Of a stretch of DNA of 5,591 nt, positions 4,533 through 5,591 are shown in pieces. A program made the position numbers and the translations under genes. The DNA is taken from assembly GCA_902766655.1 (NCBI GenBank), contig CACXEL010000134.1, positions 1 to 5,591 on the forward strand, given 5' to 3'. Below the pieces are notes generated by a model, which saw nothing but the letters and a program-made list of their open reading frames with translations, did not search any database and was not told the DNA's origin. Origin of the DNA: an uncultured Lachnospiraceae bacterium (GTDB lineage: Bacteria; Bacillota; Clostridia; Lachnospirales; Lachnospiraceae). Position 1 is the first letter of the stretch; the number at the start of each line of letters is the position of its first letter.

Positions 4533-5357
4533 TTACTTCCTAACAAATCTTTGCTTCGGACTTTTAGGCTTTTCCGGAATAGTCAGCCTCACTAATCCTT
4601 TCTCAATCAATGGATTAATATAGGTCTGCATCACATAGCTGATTGTCCCGATACCAAGGTGCTCTGCAATTTCATTTCTGCTCCTGGGGAGTTTCAGGAA
4701 ATTTAATAGCTCCTCTTCTTTATCCGTCATCTCCCTAAAACTTGTGTTGTCCCGAGCGTTTTCTCTCTTATAAAGAATAACCGTGAATGTTCCCCTTTCA
4801 TCAGAGAATACTGGAGCTTCCAGATTAAATTCCTTCATAGAACGCCGGATGGTAGGTATTCCGGAATATCTGTTCTCTGTCAACCCCATAACCTCGAGCG
4901 CCGTTACAAGCACTGGATTTCTGGTATCCGGCTGCATTTTCCCCAATTGATCAACCCTTAATCTTCCGTATATTCCTCCCGGATTACGGATTGCAATTCG
5001 ATCAGGGTACATTAGGATCTGTATGGGCATACCTTCTGTATGTATACTGTAATCTCTATGAACCAGTGTATTAAGCAATGCTTCGTTGATTATCTTTTGG
5101 ATGTCCTGAGGATTGTATACTCCACATTCATTATAATTGTTCTTCTCGTCGACTCCGAAGACAATAGTTCCACTGTCATCCAGGTTAGAAAATCCGGAAA
5201 GTGTATTATACAGTTTTTTAGGACATCCTTGCTCTGCAACTTTTATCTCCAACACCTGTATCTCGCATTTATCAGCCTGTATTCCGTTCAGTTTCTCCAG
5301 CAATTCTTCTCTCGTCGTTTTAGCTTTCCTCCCACTTACTTCAGATTCTACCGGCAT
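4533..5357 (-). CDS. AlbA_2/Schlafen-type ATP-binding protein, internally shortened, 274 aa
   Basis: Three parts are visible. Residues ~31-88 are the first half of a Schlafen AlbA_2 domain (LEIK, LSGFSN, GTIVFGVDE). Residues ~89-195 are a GHKL-type ATPase segment with an N-box (INEALLNTLVHRDYS; Glu92, Asn96), a DR-IAIRNPGG box (119-128) and ENRYSGIPTI (161-170). Residues ~208-272 form a winged helix (NEIAEHLGIG). Relatives I recall have ~200 or more further residues between the first two parts, including the end of AlbA_2 and a middle domain; here DIQK runs straight into the N-box near bases 5085-5100 without a break in frame. No Shine-Dalgarno sequence precedes the ATG at 5357, but an in-frame TAA lies 12 nt upstream and the N-terminus aligns with family starts. 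The family is linked to regulation and defence; the function here is unknown. The gene is clearly more AT-rich than the integrase block. Confidence 0.85.
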   Translation of the reverse strand: MPVESEVSGRKAKTTREELLEKLNGIQADKCEIQVLEIKVAEQGCPKKLYNTLSGFSNLDDSGTIVFGVDEKNNYNECGVYNPQDIQKIINEALLNTLVHRDYSIHTEGMPIQILMYPDRIAIRNPGGIYGRLRVDQLGKMQPDTRNPVLVTALEVMGLTENRYSGIPTIRRSMKEFNLEAPVFSDERGTFTVILYKRENARDNTSFREMTDKEEELLNFLKLPRSRNEIAEHLGIGTISYVMQTYINPLIEKGLVRLTIPEKPKSPKQRFVRK

Positions 5358-5361
5358 TAAA

Positions 5362-5433
5362 TTGAGTTGTTAACAAACATTCTTTAGTTCTTGAGTTCTC
5401 ATTTGAGTTCTTAAGTAGTTTTCTTTAGTTCTT
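5362..5433. repeat. cluster of TTNAGTTCTT words upstream of the AlbA-type gene
   Basis: Direct copies on the plus strand are TTGAGTTGTTAA (5362-5373, one mismatch), TTTAGTTCTT (5383-5392), TTGAGTTCT (5391-5399), TTGAGTTCTTAA (5403-5414) and TTTAGTTCTT (5424-5433). AGTTCT starts lie at 5386, 5394, 5406 and 5427. They fill the leader just before the ATG of the AlbA-type gene, whose product carries a winged helix. They may be operator sites for autoregulation, or a slippage-prone low-complexity tract. Confidence 0.65.
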
Positions 5434-5536
5434 CACTTCTTGATTTCACTTGTCCTGCAATTCAATCTTATTTCTATAAGTATTCACTTTCATGAGGAAC
5501 CAGAATCATAAGTTTAACCGACATATCCCTACACTC

Positions 5537-5590
5537 TTAAGTAACTTCAAATTCCTCTTCTTCAGCATTGCCTTCCATTTTTTTATCTCT
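5537..5590 (-). CDS. possible 3' end of a gene running off the right edge (17 codons)
   Basis: An open frame enters from the right edge and stops at TAA (5539-5537), ending with an acidic tail (MEGNAEEEEFEVT). Acidic ends like this are common in real proteins, but so few codons cannot prove it; a second open frame with a basic product overlaps it. About 13 bases later a 16-codon ORF (MSVKLMILVPHESEYL) begins after a weak GTAGGGAT site and stops early, which could be the stump of a degraded gene. The rest of the stretch up to 5362 shows only the repeat cluster and no promoter I can assign with confidence. Confidence 0.2.
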   Translation of the reverse strand, partial: RDKKMEGNAEEEEFEVT

Positions 5591-5591
5591 A

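Overview
The window looks like the recombination end of an integrative mobile element (ICE or IME) from a gut-type Firmicute, most likely Lachnospiraceae or Oscillospiraceae. This rests on strong AGGAGG-type ribosome binding sites, a GC-rich backbone, the Tn916-like order of an Xis-like protein before a tyrosine integrase, a MazF-type toxin beside them, and an AlbA/Schlafen-type ATP-binding protein of a kind common in these bacteria. The taxonomic call is inference from family resemblance, not from a search.

All convincing genes lie on the minus strand, so they read from high to low coordinates. At the right edge (5537-5590) is a possible gene tail. Next is a promoter-proximal AT-rich stretch with repeated TTNAGTTCTT words (5362-5433), then an AlbA_2/GHKL-ATPase/winged-helix protein (4533-5357) that appears to lack about 200 internal residues. 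A good intrinsic terminator (4430-4457) closes that unit. The sequence then turns GC-rich. About 4053-4430 has no convincing gene but carries small hairpins and could hold regulatory or transfer-origin DNA.

The GC-rich block then runs: a doubtful 106-aa ORF (3732-4052), a MazF/PemK toxin with no recognisable antitoxin (3365-3757), a chain of tiny overlapping ORFs (3172-3365), a 78-aa excisionase-like HTH protein (2954-3190), and a 348-bp spacer with a 41-bp tandem repeat and a perfect 12-bp hairpin. After the spacer come a 291-aa protein built from four excisionase-like HTH domains (1730-2605) and a complete 461-aa tyrosine recombinase (331-1716). The last two have only 13 bp between them and are almost surely co-translated. 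Downstream of the integrase, a 58-aa ORF (51-227) looks more like protein than chance.

As a working model, the integrase moves the element. The single-domain and four-domain Xis-like proteins would steer excision or repress the module by binding repeated sites around it, and the toxin may favour retention of the element. The most unusual items are the four-fold HTH protein, the heptamer-bearing tandem repeats in front of it, the overlapping ORF chain between mazF and xis, and the internally shortened AlbA-type ATPase.
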